From Stutzerimonas stutzeri (GTDB lineage: Bacteria; Pseudomonadota; Gammaproteobacteria; Pseudomonadales; Pseudomonadaceae), in assembly GCF_024448985.1 (NCBI RefSeq), contig NZ_JAMOII010000001.1, positions 434,001 to 498,000 of the forward strand: a stretch of DNA of 64,000 nt, written 5' to 3'. How positions within the stretch are numbered: the first letter of the stretch is position 1; every line of letters begins with the position of its first letter. The position numbers were made by a program, and so were the translations under genes. The notes beneath the pieces were generated by a model. That model saw only the letters and a program-made list of their open reading frames with translations, made no database searches and was not told the DNA's origin. This document shows, piece after piece, positions 55,870 through 64,000 of this stretch.

Positions 55870-56631
55870 ATGAGCATGTCATTTTCCGGGCAGGTCGCTT
55901 TGGTAACCGGGGGTGCGGCAGGCATTGGCCGCGCGACGGCGCTGGCGTTCGCCGAGCAGGGGCTGAAGGTAGTGGTGGCGGATTTGGATGAGGTCGGCGG
56001 TGCGGCATGCGCCGAAGCCATTCGCGAAGCAGGCGGCGAGGCGGTATTCGTGCAGTGCGATGTCACTCGCGACGAGCAGGTCAAGGCGATGGTCGAGCAG
56101 GCAGTCACGATCTTCGGGCGCATCGACTATGCCTTCAACAACGCCGGGATCGAGATCGAGAAGGGCCGCCTGGCTGAAGGCAGCGAAGCCGAGTTCGACG
56201 CCATCATGGGCGTCAACGTCAAGGGCGTCTGGTTGTGCATGAAGCACCAGCTGCCGGTGATGTTGGCGCAGGGAGGTGGTGCCATCGTCAACACCGCATC
56301 GGTCGCCGGACTGGGCGCGGCGCCTAAGATGAGTATCTACGCGGCCTCTAAGCATGCGGTCATCGGACTGACGAAATCGGCGGCGATCGAGTATGCGAAG
56401 AAGCAGATCAGGGTCAACGCGGTCTGCCCGGCGGTGATCGATACCGATATGTTCCGTCGTGCCTACGAGGCGGACCCGCGCAAGGCGGAATTCGCGGCGG
56501 CGATGCATCCGGTTGGGCGGGTTGGCAAGGTTGAGGAAATTGCTGCGGCGGTACTTTATCTCTGCAGCGATGGTGCGGCGTTCACTACTGGCCATGCGTT
56601 GGCGGTGGATGGTGGGGCGACGGCTATCTAG
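55870..56631 (+). CDS. Short-chain dehydrogenase/reductase
   Basis: The 253-residue SDR has TGGAAGIGRATAL for the cofactor, NNAGIE, and the catalytic Ser-Tyr-Lys in NTASVAG and YAASKHAVIGL. ADLDE after the second strand suggests NAD(H) preference. The ATG at 55870 has AAGG upstream; the long upstream frame from 55726 lacks family sequence. The substrate is unknown; members often act on glucose-like or steroid-like alcohols. Confidence 0.92.
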   Translation: MSMSFSGQVALVTGGAAGIGRATALAFAEQGLKVVVADLDEVGGAACAEAIREAGGEAVFVQCDVTRDEQVKAMVEQAVTIFGRIDYAFNNAGIEIEKGRLAEGSEAEFDAIMGVNVKGVWLCMKHQLPVMLAQGGGAIVNTASVAGLGAAPKMSIYAASKHAVIGLTKSAAIEYAKKQIRVNAVCPAVIDTDMFRRAYEADPRKAEFAAAMHPVGRVGKVEEIAAAVLYLCSDGAAFTTGHALAVDGGATAI

Positions 56632-57047
56632 GTTGTTGGTATCCGGGGTAGATGATGTGGGCTATTGATGCTGGGCTGGCGAGCACCCTGTGCTTGGATG
56701 AATGAAGGTTCAGGCGTTTAACGAGTTGCTTGATGGCTTGGTTTCGCCCTGCTGGGCGAGTCACTTTTTTCAGTCGCGAAAAAAGTAACCAAAAACGCTT
56801 GCCCCTGCATCCGGCCCTGCGCTTCGCTCCGGGTCCGTTCGCTCCATCGCTGCTCCAGGGGCCGGCTTACAAGGGCCATCCATGGCCCTTTAAGCCTTTC
56901 GCGGCATCCATGCCGCTCACCCCTTACGCAGCGATTGCGCTCACCCTCCTGACGGGGCGTTTGGTGTTGCCTGTGGTTCGTACTTAAAAAATCGAAGCCA
57001 AGGCGAGTTCGAGTCGAGTCTTAATCATCAAATTCAATCTCAACACC
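56632..57047. other. Intergenic region with dispersed-repeat candidate
   Basis: Only the repeat described at 56735-56995 is seen here. The rest holds no gene, and no clear terminator for either converging gene was found. Confidence 0.45.
56735..56995. repeat. Candidate dispersed intergenic repeat
   Basis: This block has the sequence style of a long repeat found in many Pseudomonas genomes: GTTTCGCCCTGCTGGGCGAG, then CTTTTTTC-N6-GAAAAAAG, then AAAACGCTTGCCCCTGCATC. A frame of 85 codons crosses it (56730-56987) but has no ribosome site and odd composition, so I treat it as non-coding. Only one copy occurs in the window; the family assignment rests on memory. Confidence 0.5.
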
Positions 57048-58235
57048 TCAGGCCCGTTTGTTAAGAATCACCAACGTCAGCCCCCCCGCAATCAACCCCC
57101 ACAGCGCCGAGCCAATGCCGAACAGCGTCAGCCCCGACGCGGTGACCATGAAGGTAATCAGCGCCGCCTCGCGCTCGTGGGGCGTCTGCATGGCCTGAGC
57201 CAGACCACTGCCGATCGAGCCGAGCAACGCCAGCGCCGCGATCGACAGGACAAGGGCTGCCGGGAACGCCGCGAACAGCGCCGCCAGCGTAGCGCCGAAC
57301 GTTCCGGCAATCCCGTAAAACACACCGCACCAGACAGCCGCTGTGTAGCGCCGTGACGGCTCTGGGTGCGCTTCCGGTCCGCTGCAGATCGCCATGGTGA
57401 TGGCCGCTAGATGGACACCATGCGAGCCGAACGGGGCGAGCAGGACCGACGCGATACCCGTCACCGAAATCAGCGGCGAGGCCGGCACCTGATAACCCTC
57501 GGCACGCAGCACGGCTAGCCCCGGCATGTTCTGCGATGCCATGGCGATCACGAACAGCGGTATGCCGATGCTGAAAATGGCCGCGAAGGACAGTGTCGGC
57601 GTGGTCCACACCGGTACCGCGATTTCCAGGCTCAGATCGCTGAAGTCCAGCAGGCCCAGCACGCCGGCGAGCGCGCAGCCGACGATCAGCGCCGAGAGCA
57701 CGGCGTAGCGCGGCACCAGACGTTTGGCCAGGAGGTAACTGAAGAACATGCTCAGCACCAGCGCAGGCTGAACGTTCACGGCGCGGAAGATTTCGCTGCC
57801 TATGTTGAACAGCACGCCGGCTAGCAACGCCGCTGCGAGCGAGGCGGGTACCTTGCGCATCAGCCGTTCGAAGCTGCCGGTGAGCCCACACAGCGCGATC
57901 AGCATCGACGCAAAGATGAAGGCACCAATCGCCTCGCTATAGGGAACGCCGGGCAGGCTGCTGATCAACAGCGCCGCGCCGGGTGTCGACCAGGCGACGA
58001 CCACTGGCGTGCGATAGCGCAGCGACAGACCGACGCTGCATATCGCCATCCCGATCGACAGCGCCCAGATCCACGAGGAGATCTCCGCCCCGCTGAGCCC
58101 TGCTGCCTGCCCGGCCTGGAACATCAGGACCAGCGAACTGGTATAGCCGGTAAGCATGGCGATGAATCCCGCCACGACGGTTGAAGCCGAACTGTCGGCG
58201 AATGGGCGCGGTAGCGTGCGGGCAGCGTCCGGCAT
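57048..58235 (-). CDS. BenE family benzoate/H+ symporter-like transporter
   Basis: The 395-residue membrane protein starts at the ATG 58235 with AGGAG six bases upstream. It has about 12 hydrophobic segments and BenE marks: GFIAMLTGYTSSLVLMFQAG, VAWSTPGAALL and FGSHGVHLAAITMAICSGPEAH. The family imports benzoate or related acids with H+. There are no ben/cat degradation genes near, so the real substrate is open. Confidence 0.9.
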   Translation of the reverse strand: MPDAARTLPRPFADSSASTVVAGFIAMLTGYTSSLVLMFQAGQAAGLSGAEISSWIWALSIGMAICSVGLSLRYRTPVVVAWSTPGAALLISSLPGVPYSEAIGAFIFASMLIALCGLTGSFERLMRKVPASLAAALLAGVLFNIGSEIFRAVNVQPALVLSMFFSYLLAKRLVPRYAVLSALIVGCALAGVLGLLDFSDLSLEIAVPVWTTPTLSFAAIFSIGIPLFVIAMASQNMPGLAVLRAEGYQVPASPLISVTGIASVLLAPFGSHGVHLAAITMAICSGPEAHPEPSRRYTAAVWCGVFYGIAGTFGATLAALFAAFPAALVLSIAALALLGSIGSGLAQAMQTPHEREAALITFMVTASGLTLFGIGSALWGLIAGGLTLVILNKRA

Positions 58236-58339
58236 GGTTGCTCCTGTTGAAATGCATGAATTGCCTAGCCTATGGGCCTCGGTGATGCGCGTCACCGTAC
58301 AGCCGGCAGGACGATCGGCGTTACAGATACAAGCCGATA

Positions 58340-58440
58340 AAAGCAGCCGCAAGCTGTAAGCCACAAGCTGCAAGAAAATAGCTTAACGAGCATGGGGTCG
58401 ATGCTTCACTGGTTCGCTTGCAGCTTGCAGCTGCCCAAGC
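58340..58440. repeat. Short repeats of the AAGCTGCAAGC type
   Basis: Copies of GCAAGCTG, CAAGCTGCAAG and, in inverse, CTTGCAGCTTGCAG lie at about 58347-58375 and 58416-58440. They could form a hairpin across the region between the BenE gene and fliE. Such repeats are common between genes in this group. Confidence 0.45.
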
Positions 58441-58456
58441 TGGCACCGATGTTGCT
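58441..58456 (+). promoter_or_regulatory. Sigma-54 promoter of the fliE operon
   Basis: TGGCAC-CGATG-TTGCT is a perfect fit to the sigma-54 consensus TGGCAC-N5-TTGCW. It lies 52 bp before the fliE ATG. In P. aeruginosa the fliE operon is RpoN- and FleR-dependent, in keeping with this site. Confidence 0.88.
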
Positions 58457-58508
58457 ATTACCTCTGTACTTGCTGCGAAGCGTCAAAAACGCGGCTGTTG
58501 GAGGAATG

Positions 58509-58838
58509 ATGAGTCAGGGTATCGAATTCAATCGCTTGATGCTGGAAATGCGGGCCATGCAGACCGATGCAATGGCGCGCTCCAAGCCCGTGACCGCTGC
58601 CCCTGAGGTTGGCGCTCCGAGCTTTTCCGACATGCTCGGCCAAGCCGTCAATAAAGTGAACGAAACCCAGCAAGCCTCCAGCCAGCTGGCCACTGCTTTC
58701 GAGATGGGGCAGGGCGGGATCGATCTGACTGAGGTCATGATCGCGTCGCAGAAAGCCAGTGTTTCCTTTCAGGCGATGACTCAGGTGCGTAACAAGCTGG
58801 TCCAGGCGTATCAAGACATCATGCAGATGCCGGTTTAA
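58509..58838 (+). CDS. fliE: Flagellar hook-basal body protein FliE
   Basis: The 109-residue protein joins the MS ring to the proximal rod. It starts [18 protein letters not shown] and ends with the conserved [20 protein letters not shown] and [16 protein letters not shown]. Length equals the P. aeruginosa protein. The ATG at 58509 is chosen over 58506 because GGAGG lies only 2-5 bases before them. It is the first gene of the operon. Confidence 0.96.
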   Translation: MSQGIEFNRLMLEMRAMQTDAMARSKPVTAAPEVGAPSFSDMLGQAVNKVNETQQASSQLATAFEMGQGGIDLTEVMIASQKASVSFQAMTQVRNKLVQAYQDIMQMPV

Positions 58839-58853
58839 GGAAGGGTTTGAATA

Positions 58854-60638
58854 ATGGCTGAAGTGCTTAGCAAGGTTCCGGTACCGGTCGATTCGGATGC
58901 TCCGAAGAAGCCGCTGCTTGGCCTGTCGTTCTTGGAAAACCTTTCCGACATGTCGATGTTGCGGCAGATCGGCCTGTTGGTCGGGCTGGCTGCGAGCGTC
59001 GCCATTGGTTTTGCCGTGGTGCTCTGGTCGCAGCAGCCGGACTACCGTCCGTTGCTCGGTAGCCTCGCCGGGATGGATGCCAACCAGGTGATGGAAACCC
59101 TCGCTGCCGCCGACATTGCCTACACCGTCGAGCCCAACTCCGGCGCCTTGCTGGTCAAGGCTGACGATCTCGCCCGCGCGCGGCTGAAGCTCGCTAGCGC
59201 TGGCGTTGCACCGACCGATAGCAATATCGGCTTCGAGATTCTCGACAAAGAACAGGGCCTCGGTACCAGCCAGTTCATGGAAGCCACACGCTACCGTCGT
59301 GGTCTGGAAGGCGAGCTGGCTCGCACCGTCTCCAGCCTGAACAACGTTAAAGCGGCGCGCGTGCACCTGGCGATTCCGAAGAGTTCGGTATTCGTGCGCG
59401 ACGAGCGCAAGCCGAGCGCTTCCGTGCTGGTCGAACTCTATCCGGGCCGCAACCTCGAACCGAGTCAGGTGATGGCCATCATCAACCTCGTCGCTACCAG
59501 CGTGCCAGAGCTGACCAAGTCGCAAATTACCGTGGTGGATCAGAAGGGCAACCTGCTGTCCGACCAGCAGGGGCTGACCGAGCTGAGCATGGCCGGCAAG
59601 CAGTTCGACTACAGCCGTCGGATGGAAAGCCTCTACACCCAGCGCGTGCACAACATTCTGCAACCGGTGCTGGGCAGCGGTCGCTACAAGGCCGAAGTGT
59701 CTGCCGATGTCGATTTCAGTGCCGTCGAGTCGACGTCCGAAACCTTCAACCCGGACCAACCGGCGCTGCGCAGCGAGCAGAGCGTCACCGAACAGCGCCA
59801 GAGCAGCGTCGGACCGCAAGGCGTTCCGGGAGCACTGAGCAATCAACCGCCGGGCCCTGCCACCGCGCCGGAAAATGCCATGGCCGGACAGGCCGCAGCA
59901 GGTGCGGTGGCTCCAGGGCAACCTCTGCTGGACGCCAATGGTCAGCAGATCATGGACCCGGCGACCGGCCAGCCGATGCTGGCGCCGTATCCGGCGGACA
60001 AGCGCGAGCAAGCGACCCGCAACTACGAGCTGGACCGGTCCATCAGTTACACCAAGCAGCAGCAAGGTCGCCTGCGCCGCCTGTCGGTTGCGGTGGTACT
60101 CGACGACCAAGTAATGGTCACTGCTGAAGGGCAGGCTACTCGCGTGCCGCGGACCGCCGAAGAATTGGCGCGCTTCACTCGCCTGGTGCAGGACGCTGTT
60201 GGATTCGATGCCAGCCGTGGCGACAGCGTAAGCGTGATCAACGCACCCTTCGCTGCCGACTCGCTCGAAGAGACCTTCATCGACGTCCCGTTCTACTCGC
60301 AGCCGTGGTTCTGGGACATCGTCAAGCAAGTGCTTGGAGTACTGTTCATCCTGGTGCTGGTGTTCGGTGTGCTGCGGCCCGTACTGAACAACCTGACCAA
60401 TGCTGGAAAGGGCAAGGAGCTTCAGCCTGTCGGTAGTGACGGCGAACTGGCTGACATGGACGGTCTGGATGGTGCGCTGAGCAATGATCGGGTCAGCCTG
60501 AGCGGGCCGCAGAGCATCATGCTGCCGAGCCCGACCGAGGGGTACGATGCGCAACTGAATGCCATCAAGAATCTGGTAGCAGAGGATCCGGGCCGGGTGG
60601 CTCAGGTCGTCAAAGAGTGGATCAACGAAGATGAGTGA
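58854..60638 (+). CDS. fliF: Flagellar MS-ring protein FliF
   Basis: The 594-residue protein forms the MS ring in the inner membrane. It has two membrane segments (about 42-62 and 488-507), with the YscJ/FliF ring-building motifs between (SGALLVKADDLARARLKLAS, EGELARTVSSL) and a Gly/Pro/Gln-rich periplasmic loop near 320-390. The cytoplasmic tail binds FliG. GAAGGG precedes the ATG, 15 bp after fliE. Confidence 0.97.
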   Translation: MAEVLSKVPVPVDSDAPKKPLLGLSFLENLSDMSMLRQIGLLVGLAASVAIGFAVVLWSQQPDYRPLLGSLAGMDANQVMETLAAADIAYTVEPNSGALLVKADDLARARLKLASAGVAPTDSNIGFEILDKEQGLGTSQFMEATRYRRGLEGELARTVSSLNNVKAARVHLAIPKSSVFVRDERKPSASVLVELYPGRNLEPSQVMAIINLVATSVPELTKSQITVVDQKGNLLSDQQGLTELSMAGKQFDYSRRMESLYTQRVHNILQPVLGSGRYKAEVSADVDFSAVESTSETFNPDQPALRSEQSVTEQRQSSVGPQGVPGALSNQPPGPATAPENAMAGQAAAGAVAPGQPLLDANGQQIMDPATGQPMLAPYPADKREQATRNYELDRSISYTKQQQGRLRRLSVAVVLDDQVMVTAEGQATRVPRTAEELARFTRLVQDAVGFDASRGDSVSVINAPFAADSLEETFIDVPFYSQPWFWDIVKQVLGVLFILVLVFGVLRPVLNNLTNAGKGKELQPVGSDGELADMDGLDGALSNDRVSLSGPQSIMLPSPTEGYDAQLNAIKNLVAEDPGRVAQVVKEWINEDE

Positions 60639-61647
60639 TGCTCGAGTTCCAGCCAAGCTGAACAAGGTCGATAAAGCCGCGATTCTGTTGCTCTCTCTGG
60701 GTGAAGCCGATGCCGCGCAGGTTCTGCGCCATCTCGGTCCTAAAGAGGTACAGAAGGTCGGCACCGCCATGGCGCAATTGCGCAACGTCCAGAAAAACCA
60801 GATAGAACAGGTGATGGGTGAGTTCGTCGAGATCGTTGGCGACCAGACCAGCCTGGGCGTCGGCTCCGACGGTTACATCCGCAAGATGCTCACCCAGGCG
60901 TTGGGCGAGGACAAGGCGGGCGGCCTGATCGATCGCATTCTGCTGGGCGGCAACACCAGTGGCCTGGACAGCCTGAAGTGGATGGAACCGCGCGCGGTCG
61001 CCGACGTGATCCGCTACGAGCACCCGCAGATCCAGGCGATCGTGGTGGCTTATCTTGACCCCGATCAGGCGGGCGAGGTGCTGTCGCATTTCGATCACAA
61101 GGTGCGGCTCGATATCGTCCTGCGCGTGTCGTCGCTCAACACTGTCCAGCCGGCGGCGCTGAAGGAGCTCAATCTGATTCTGGAGAAGCAGTTCTCCGGC
61201 AACTCCAACACCACCCGCGCGACGCTGGGCGGCGTCAAGCGCGCGGCGGACATCATGAACTACCTCGACAGCTCGGTCGAAGGCCAGCTGATGGACGCCA
61301 TCCGCGATGTAGACGAAGATCTGTCGTCGCAGATCGAAGACCTGATGTTCGTCTTCGACAACCTGGCGGATGTCGATGACCGGGGCATCCAGGCGCTCAT
61401 GCGTGAAGTATCCTCCGATGTGCTGGTCATGGCGCTCAAGGGCGCAGACGAAGCGATCAAGGAGAAGATCTTCAAGAACATGTCCAAGCGCGCGGGCGAA
61501 CTGCTGCGCGACGACCTGGAGGCCAAGGGGCCGGTGCGCATCAGCGAAGTCGAGGGCGCCCAGAAGGAAATTCTCACCATTGCCCGCCGCATGGCCGAAG
61601 CCGGGGAAATCGTTCTCGGCGGCAAGGGCGGCGAAGAAATGATCTAG
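60631..61647 (+). CDS. fliG: Flagellar motor switch protein FliG
   Basis: The 338-residue C-ring protein has the FliF-binding N-terminus (LNKVDKAAILLLSLGEADAAQVL), the middle EHPQ motif (YEHPQIQAIVVAYL) and the C-terminal torque domain with MFVFDNLADVDDRGIQ and charged residues facing MotA. It overlaps fliF by 8 bp. Confidence 0.97.
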   Translation: MSDARVPAKLNKVDKAAILLLSLGEADAAQVLRHLGPKEVQKVGTAMAQLRNVQKNQIEQVMGEFVEIVGDQTSLGVGSDGYIRKMLTQALGEDKAGGLIDRILLGGNTSGLDSLKWMEPRAVADVIRYEHPQIQAIVVAYLDPDQAGEVLSHFDHKVRLDIVLRVSSLNTVQPAALKELNLILEKQFSGNSNTTRATLGGVKRAADIMNYLDSSVEGQLMDAIRDVDEDLSSQIEDLMFVFDNLADVDDRGIQALMREVSSDVLVMALKGADEAIKEKIFKNMSKRAGELLRDDLEAKGPVRISEVEGAQKEILTIARRMAEAGEIVLGGKGGEEMI

Positions 61648-61662
61648 GTCTAAGCGAGCCGT

Positions 61663-62439
61663 ATGTCCAAGGAAAATCCCAGCGATGTGATCCGCGCGAA
61701 GGACGTCAACCTCTTCGATCGCTGGGCCTTGCCGAGCTTCGATCCGCTAGGCAGTGAACCGGCGGAGCCGGAGGCGCTCGAGGAATCGGGTGCGGACCAG
61801 GACCTGTCGCACAGTGAGGACGTCCCGGTCGAGGAAGTCAAACCGCTGACGCTCGACGAACTTGAAGCGATTCGCCAGGAGGCCTACAACGAGGGCTTCA
61901 GCACGGGCGAGAAGGACGGCTTTCATGCCGGACAACTCAAGGCCCGGCAGGAAGCCGACGCGGCGTTGGCGCCCAAACTCGCCAGCCTAGAGCAGGTAAT
62001 GGCGCAATTGCTCGAGCCCATCGCCGATCAGGATCGCAACCTCGAACACGCCATGGTCACGCTGATTTGTCAGCTGACGCGTGAGGTGATTCAGCGCGAC
62101 CTGCTGATCGATTCCAGCCAGATTCGCCAAGTGCTTCGCGATGCGCTGAAGCTGCTGCCGATGGGCGCCAGCAACGTGCGTATCCACATCAATCCGCAGG
62201 ACTTCGAGCTGGTCAAGGCGCTGCGCGAGCGCCACGAGGAAACCTGGCGGATCGTCGAAGACAGCGATCTGTTGCCCGGTGGTTGCCGGATCGAAACCGA
62301 GCAGAGCCGCATCGATGCCAGCGTCGAAACGCGGCTGAGCCAGGCGATCAAGCAGCTGTTCGAGCAGCAGCGGGAAAACGCCACCAGCCCGCCCGAAGCG
62401 GATCTGCACCTGGATCTGGACAGTTCAGATGCGCCTTGA
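61663..62439 (+). CDS. fliH: Flagellar assembly protein FliH
   Basis: The 258-residue protein regulates the export ATPase FliI. The N-terminus has the Trp-containing WALPSF for docking to the export gate, the middle a helical region with G-x3-G repeats ([17 protein letters not shown]), and the C-terminus the FliI-binding domain with [12 protein letters not shown]. It is longer than E. coli FliH, as usual for Pseudomonas. Its 3' end overlaps fliI by 11 bp. Confidence 0.93.
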   Translation: MSKENPSDVIRAKDVNLFDRWALPSFDPLGSEPAEPEALEESGADQDLSHSEDVPVEEVKPLTLDELEAIRQEAYNEGFSTGEKDGFHAGQLKARQEADAALAPKLASLEQVMAQLLEPIADQDRNLEHAMVTLICQLTREVIQRDLLIDSSQIRQVLRDALKLLPMGASNVRIHINPQDFELVKALRERHEETWRIVEDSDLLPGGCRIETEQSRIDASVETRLSQAIKQLFEQQRENATSPPEADLHLDLDSSDAP

Positions 62440-63787
62440 ACGAACCAGTTTCGCCAAACGCTTCGAGACCTACAGCGAAGCGATCAAGCTACCCAGCCAG
62501 CCGATCCTCGAGGGTCGGCTGTTGCGTATGGTCGGCCTGACGCTGGAGGCCGAAGGCCTGCGTGCCGCTGTTGGCAGCCGCTGTCTGGTGATCAACGATG
62601 ACAGCTACCATCCGACCCAGGTCGAAGCCGAGGTCATGGGCTTTTCCGCCGGCAAACTCTATCTGATGCCGGTTGGCAGCCTGGCCGGCATCGCGCCTGG
62701 TGCGCGTGTCGTGCCGCTGGCCAATACCGGACGCCTGCCGATGGGCACTTCGATGCTGGGGCGCGTGCTCGATGGCGCCGGTCGCGCATTGGATGGCAAG
62801 GGCGGGATGAAGGCCGAGGACTGGGTGCCGATGGACGGCCCGGTGATCAACCCGCTCAAGCGCCACCCGATCAGCGAGCCGCTGGATGTCGGCATCCGCT
62901 GTATCAATGGCCTTTTGACGGTCGGGCGTGGGCAACGCCTTGGCTTGTTCGCCGGTACCGGTGTCGGTAAATCTGTGCTGCTGGGCATGATGACCCGCTT
63001 CACCGAGGCCGACATCATCGTCGTCGGCCTGATCGGCGAACGGGGCCGCGAGGTCAAGGAATTCATCGAGAACATCCTCACCGAAGAAAGCATCAAGCGC
63101 TCCGTGGTCGTCGCTTCGCCAGCGGATGACGCGCCGCTGATGCGCCTGCGCGCGGCCATGTATTGCACGCGCATCGCCGAATATTTCCGCGACAAGGGCA
63201 AGAACGTCCTGCTGCTGATGGATTCGCTGACCCGCTTCGCCCAGGCCCAACGGGAAATCGCGCTGGCTATCGGCGAGCCTCCAGCGACCAAGGGTTACCC
63301 GCCCTCGGTGTTCGCCAAACTGCCGAGTCTGGTGGAGCGCGCCGGGAACGCCGAGGCCGGCGGCGGTTCGATCACGGCGTTCTATACCGTGCTGTCCGAG
63401 GGTGATGACCAGCAGGACCCCATCGCCGACTCCGCGCGGGGCGTGCTCGATGGCCATATCGTGTTGTCGCGGCGGCTGGCCGAAGAGGGCCATTACCCGG
63501 CGATTGACATCGAAGCCTCCATCAGCCGGGTAATGCCGCAAGTGGTCAGCGCCGAACATGTGCGCAGTTCGCAGCGGTTCAAGCAATTGTGGTCGCGCTA
63601 TCAGCAGAGCCGCGATCTGATCAGCGTGGGCGCGTACGTACCGGGCGGCGATCCGGAAACCGACCTGGCCATCGCGCGGCAGGCGGAGATGGTCCGCTAT
63701 CTCCGGCAGGGCCTGGATGAGGCCGAACCTCTGGCGCAGAGTGAGGCAGCCCTGGTCAACGTCTTCAATCCCAAGGCCGCAGGCTAA
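62429..63787 (+). CDS. fliI: Flagellar type III export ATPase FliI
   Basis: The 452-residue ATPase releases export substrates at the flagellar export gate. Walker A is [14 protein letters not shown], Walker [21 protein letters not shown], and [20 protein letters not shown] is the family signature, close to F1 beta. It starts inside the end of fliH. Confidence 0.97.
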   Translation: MRLERTSFAKRFETYSEAIKLPSQPILEGRLLRMVGLTLEAEGLRAAVGSRCLVINDDSYHPTQVEAEVMGFSAGKLYLMPVGSLAGIAPGARVVPLANTGRLPMGTSMLGRVLDGAGRALDGKGGMKAEDWVPMDGPVINPLKRHPISEPLDVGIRCINGLLTVGRGQRLGLFAGTGVGKSVLLGMMTRFTEADIIVVGLIGERGREVKEFIENILTEESIKRSVVVASPADDAPLMRLRAAMYCTRIAEYFRDKGKNVLLLMDSLTRFAQAQREIALAIGEPPATKGYPPSVFAKLPSLVERAGNAEAGGGSITAFYTVLSEGDDQQDPIADSARGVLDGHIVLSRRLAEEGHYPAIDIEASISRVMPQVVSAEHVRSSQRFKQLWSRYQQSRDLISVGAYVPGGDPETDLAIARQAEMVRYLRQGLDEAEPLAQSEAALVNVFNPKAAG

Positions 63788-63790
63788 ATC

Positions 63791-64000
63791 TTGGCGACGA
63801 GTCGTGCCGCGCGGCTGGCGCCCGTGATCGACATGGCCGAACGGGCCGAGCGCGACGCCGCGGGGCAATTCGGCCATGGGCAGACCCAGCTGTCCCAGGC
63901 CGAAGCGAAGTTAGGCGAACTGCGCCAGTATTTCAGCGACTACCAACAGCAATGGATGAGCCAGGGTAGCCAGGGCGTATCCGGGCAATGGCTGGTCAAT
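63791..64000 (+). CDS. fliJ: Flagellar export chaperone FliJ, N-terminal part
   Basis: The frame starts at a TTG (63791) with the FliJ-like opening ATSRAARLAPVIDMAERAERDAA and runs off the window after 70 codons. It is a coiled-coil protein that helps FliI and recycles chaperones. The start codon is unusual; 3 bp separate it from the fliI stop. Confidence 0.88.
   Translation, partial: MATSRAARLAPVIDMAERAERDAAGQFGHGQTQLSQAEAKLGELRQYFSDYQQQWMSQGSQGVSGQWLVN

Noticed and set aside
58458-60785. A 775-codon minus-strand frame opposite fliE and fliF
   Set aside because: The plus-strand proteins are clear family members; the mirror frame has no known domain.
62489-63877. A 462-codon minus-strand frame opposite fliI
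   Set aside because: FliI is unmistakable on the plus strand; this is a codon-bias shadow.

Overview
The window is bacterial chromosome from a Pseudomonas-type gammaproteobacterium, most likely the Pseudomonas stutzeri (Stutzerimonas) group. The family is well supported by gene order: rne|rluC-HAD-sppA|maf|yceD-rpmF-plsX-fabD-fabG-acpP-fabF-pabC-mltG-tmk-holB-pilZ-tatD, ETF-QO|etfB-etfA, DUF2897|pyrF and fliEFGHIJ. It is also supported by a PsrA-type operator and a sigma-54 flagellar promoter. The species-group placement is inference. No prophage, IS element, CRISPR array or rRNA was seen.

Region 1 (1-18.6 kb) is accessory envelope and surface-polysaccharide DNA. It starts inside a family 2 glycosyltransferase. 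A phosphoribosyltransferase-HAD fusion, a secreted GH5 glycoside hydrolase, a WecG/TagA glycosyltransferase and a Wzx-like flippase follow. After a small DUF2945-DUF488 pair comes a second, larger GH5 enzyme with three copies of an unfamiliar module of about 85 residues in front of the catalytic domain. Next are a three-gene membrane operon (holin-family/DUF3618 type), tRNA-Thr(CGT), a pyruvyl-transferase plus flippase pair, a YihY protein, and a coupled GT4-DUF2334-YbhN operon that looks like envelope lipid or glycan modification. A CsbD stress protein closes the region.

Region 2 (19-36.3 kb) is conserved core: RNase E with a long leader, RluC, SppA, Maf, YceD-L32-PlsX, the fatty-acid synthesis cluster, then folate, cell-wall and replication genes (pabC, mltG, tmk, holB), PilZ and TatD. 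From fabF to holB every gene starts with GTG, and from pabC onward the starts overlap the preceding stop or 3' end.

Region 3 (36.5-58.2 kb) is mixed metabolism and regulation. It has an amino-acid permease, a class V aminotransferase-like protein divergent from a TetR regulator, and a frameshifted M42 peptidase. The electron-transfer-flavoprotein genes have divergent promoters around a PsrA box. Further on are a solute-binding protein, two coupled lipoproteins, a MocR regulator, a CHASE4-like/PAS/GGDEF/EAL sensor that lacks a normal start codon, pyrF, two oxidoreductases, a dispersed-repeat candidate and a BenE transporter.

Region 4 (58.4-64 kb) is the start of a flagellar basal-body/export operon, fliE to fliJ, behind a near-perfect sigma-54 promoter; fliJ runs off the end.

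The most unusual material is the GH5 pair with its tandem modules, the PRTase-HAD fusion, two apparent single-base frame disruptions, and several regulatory sites read directly from sequence.
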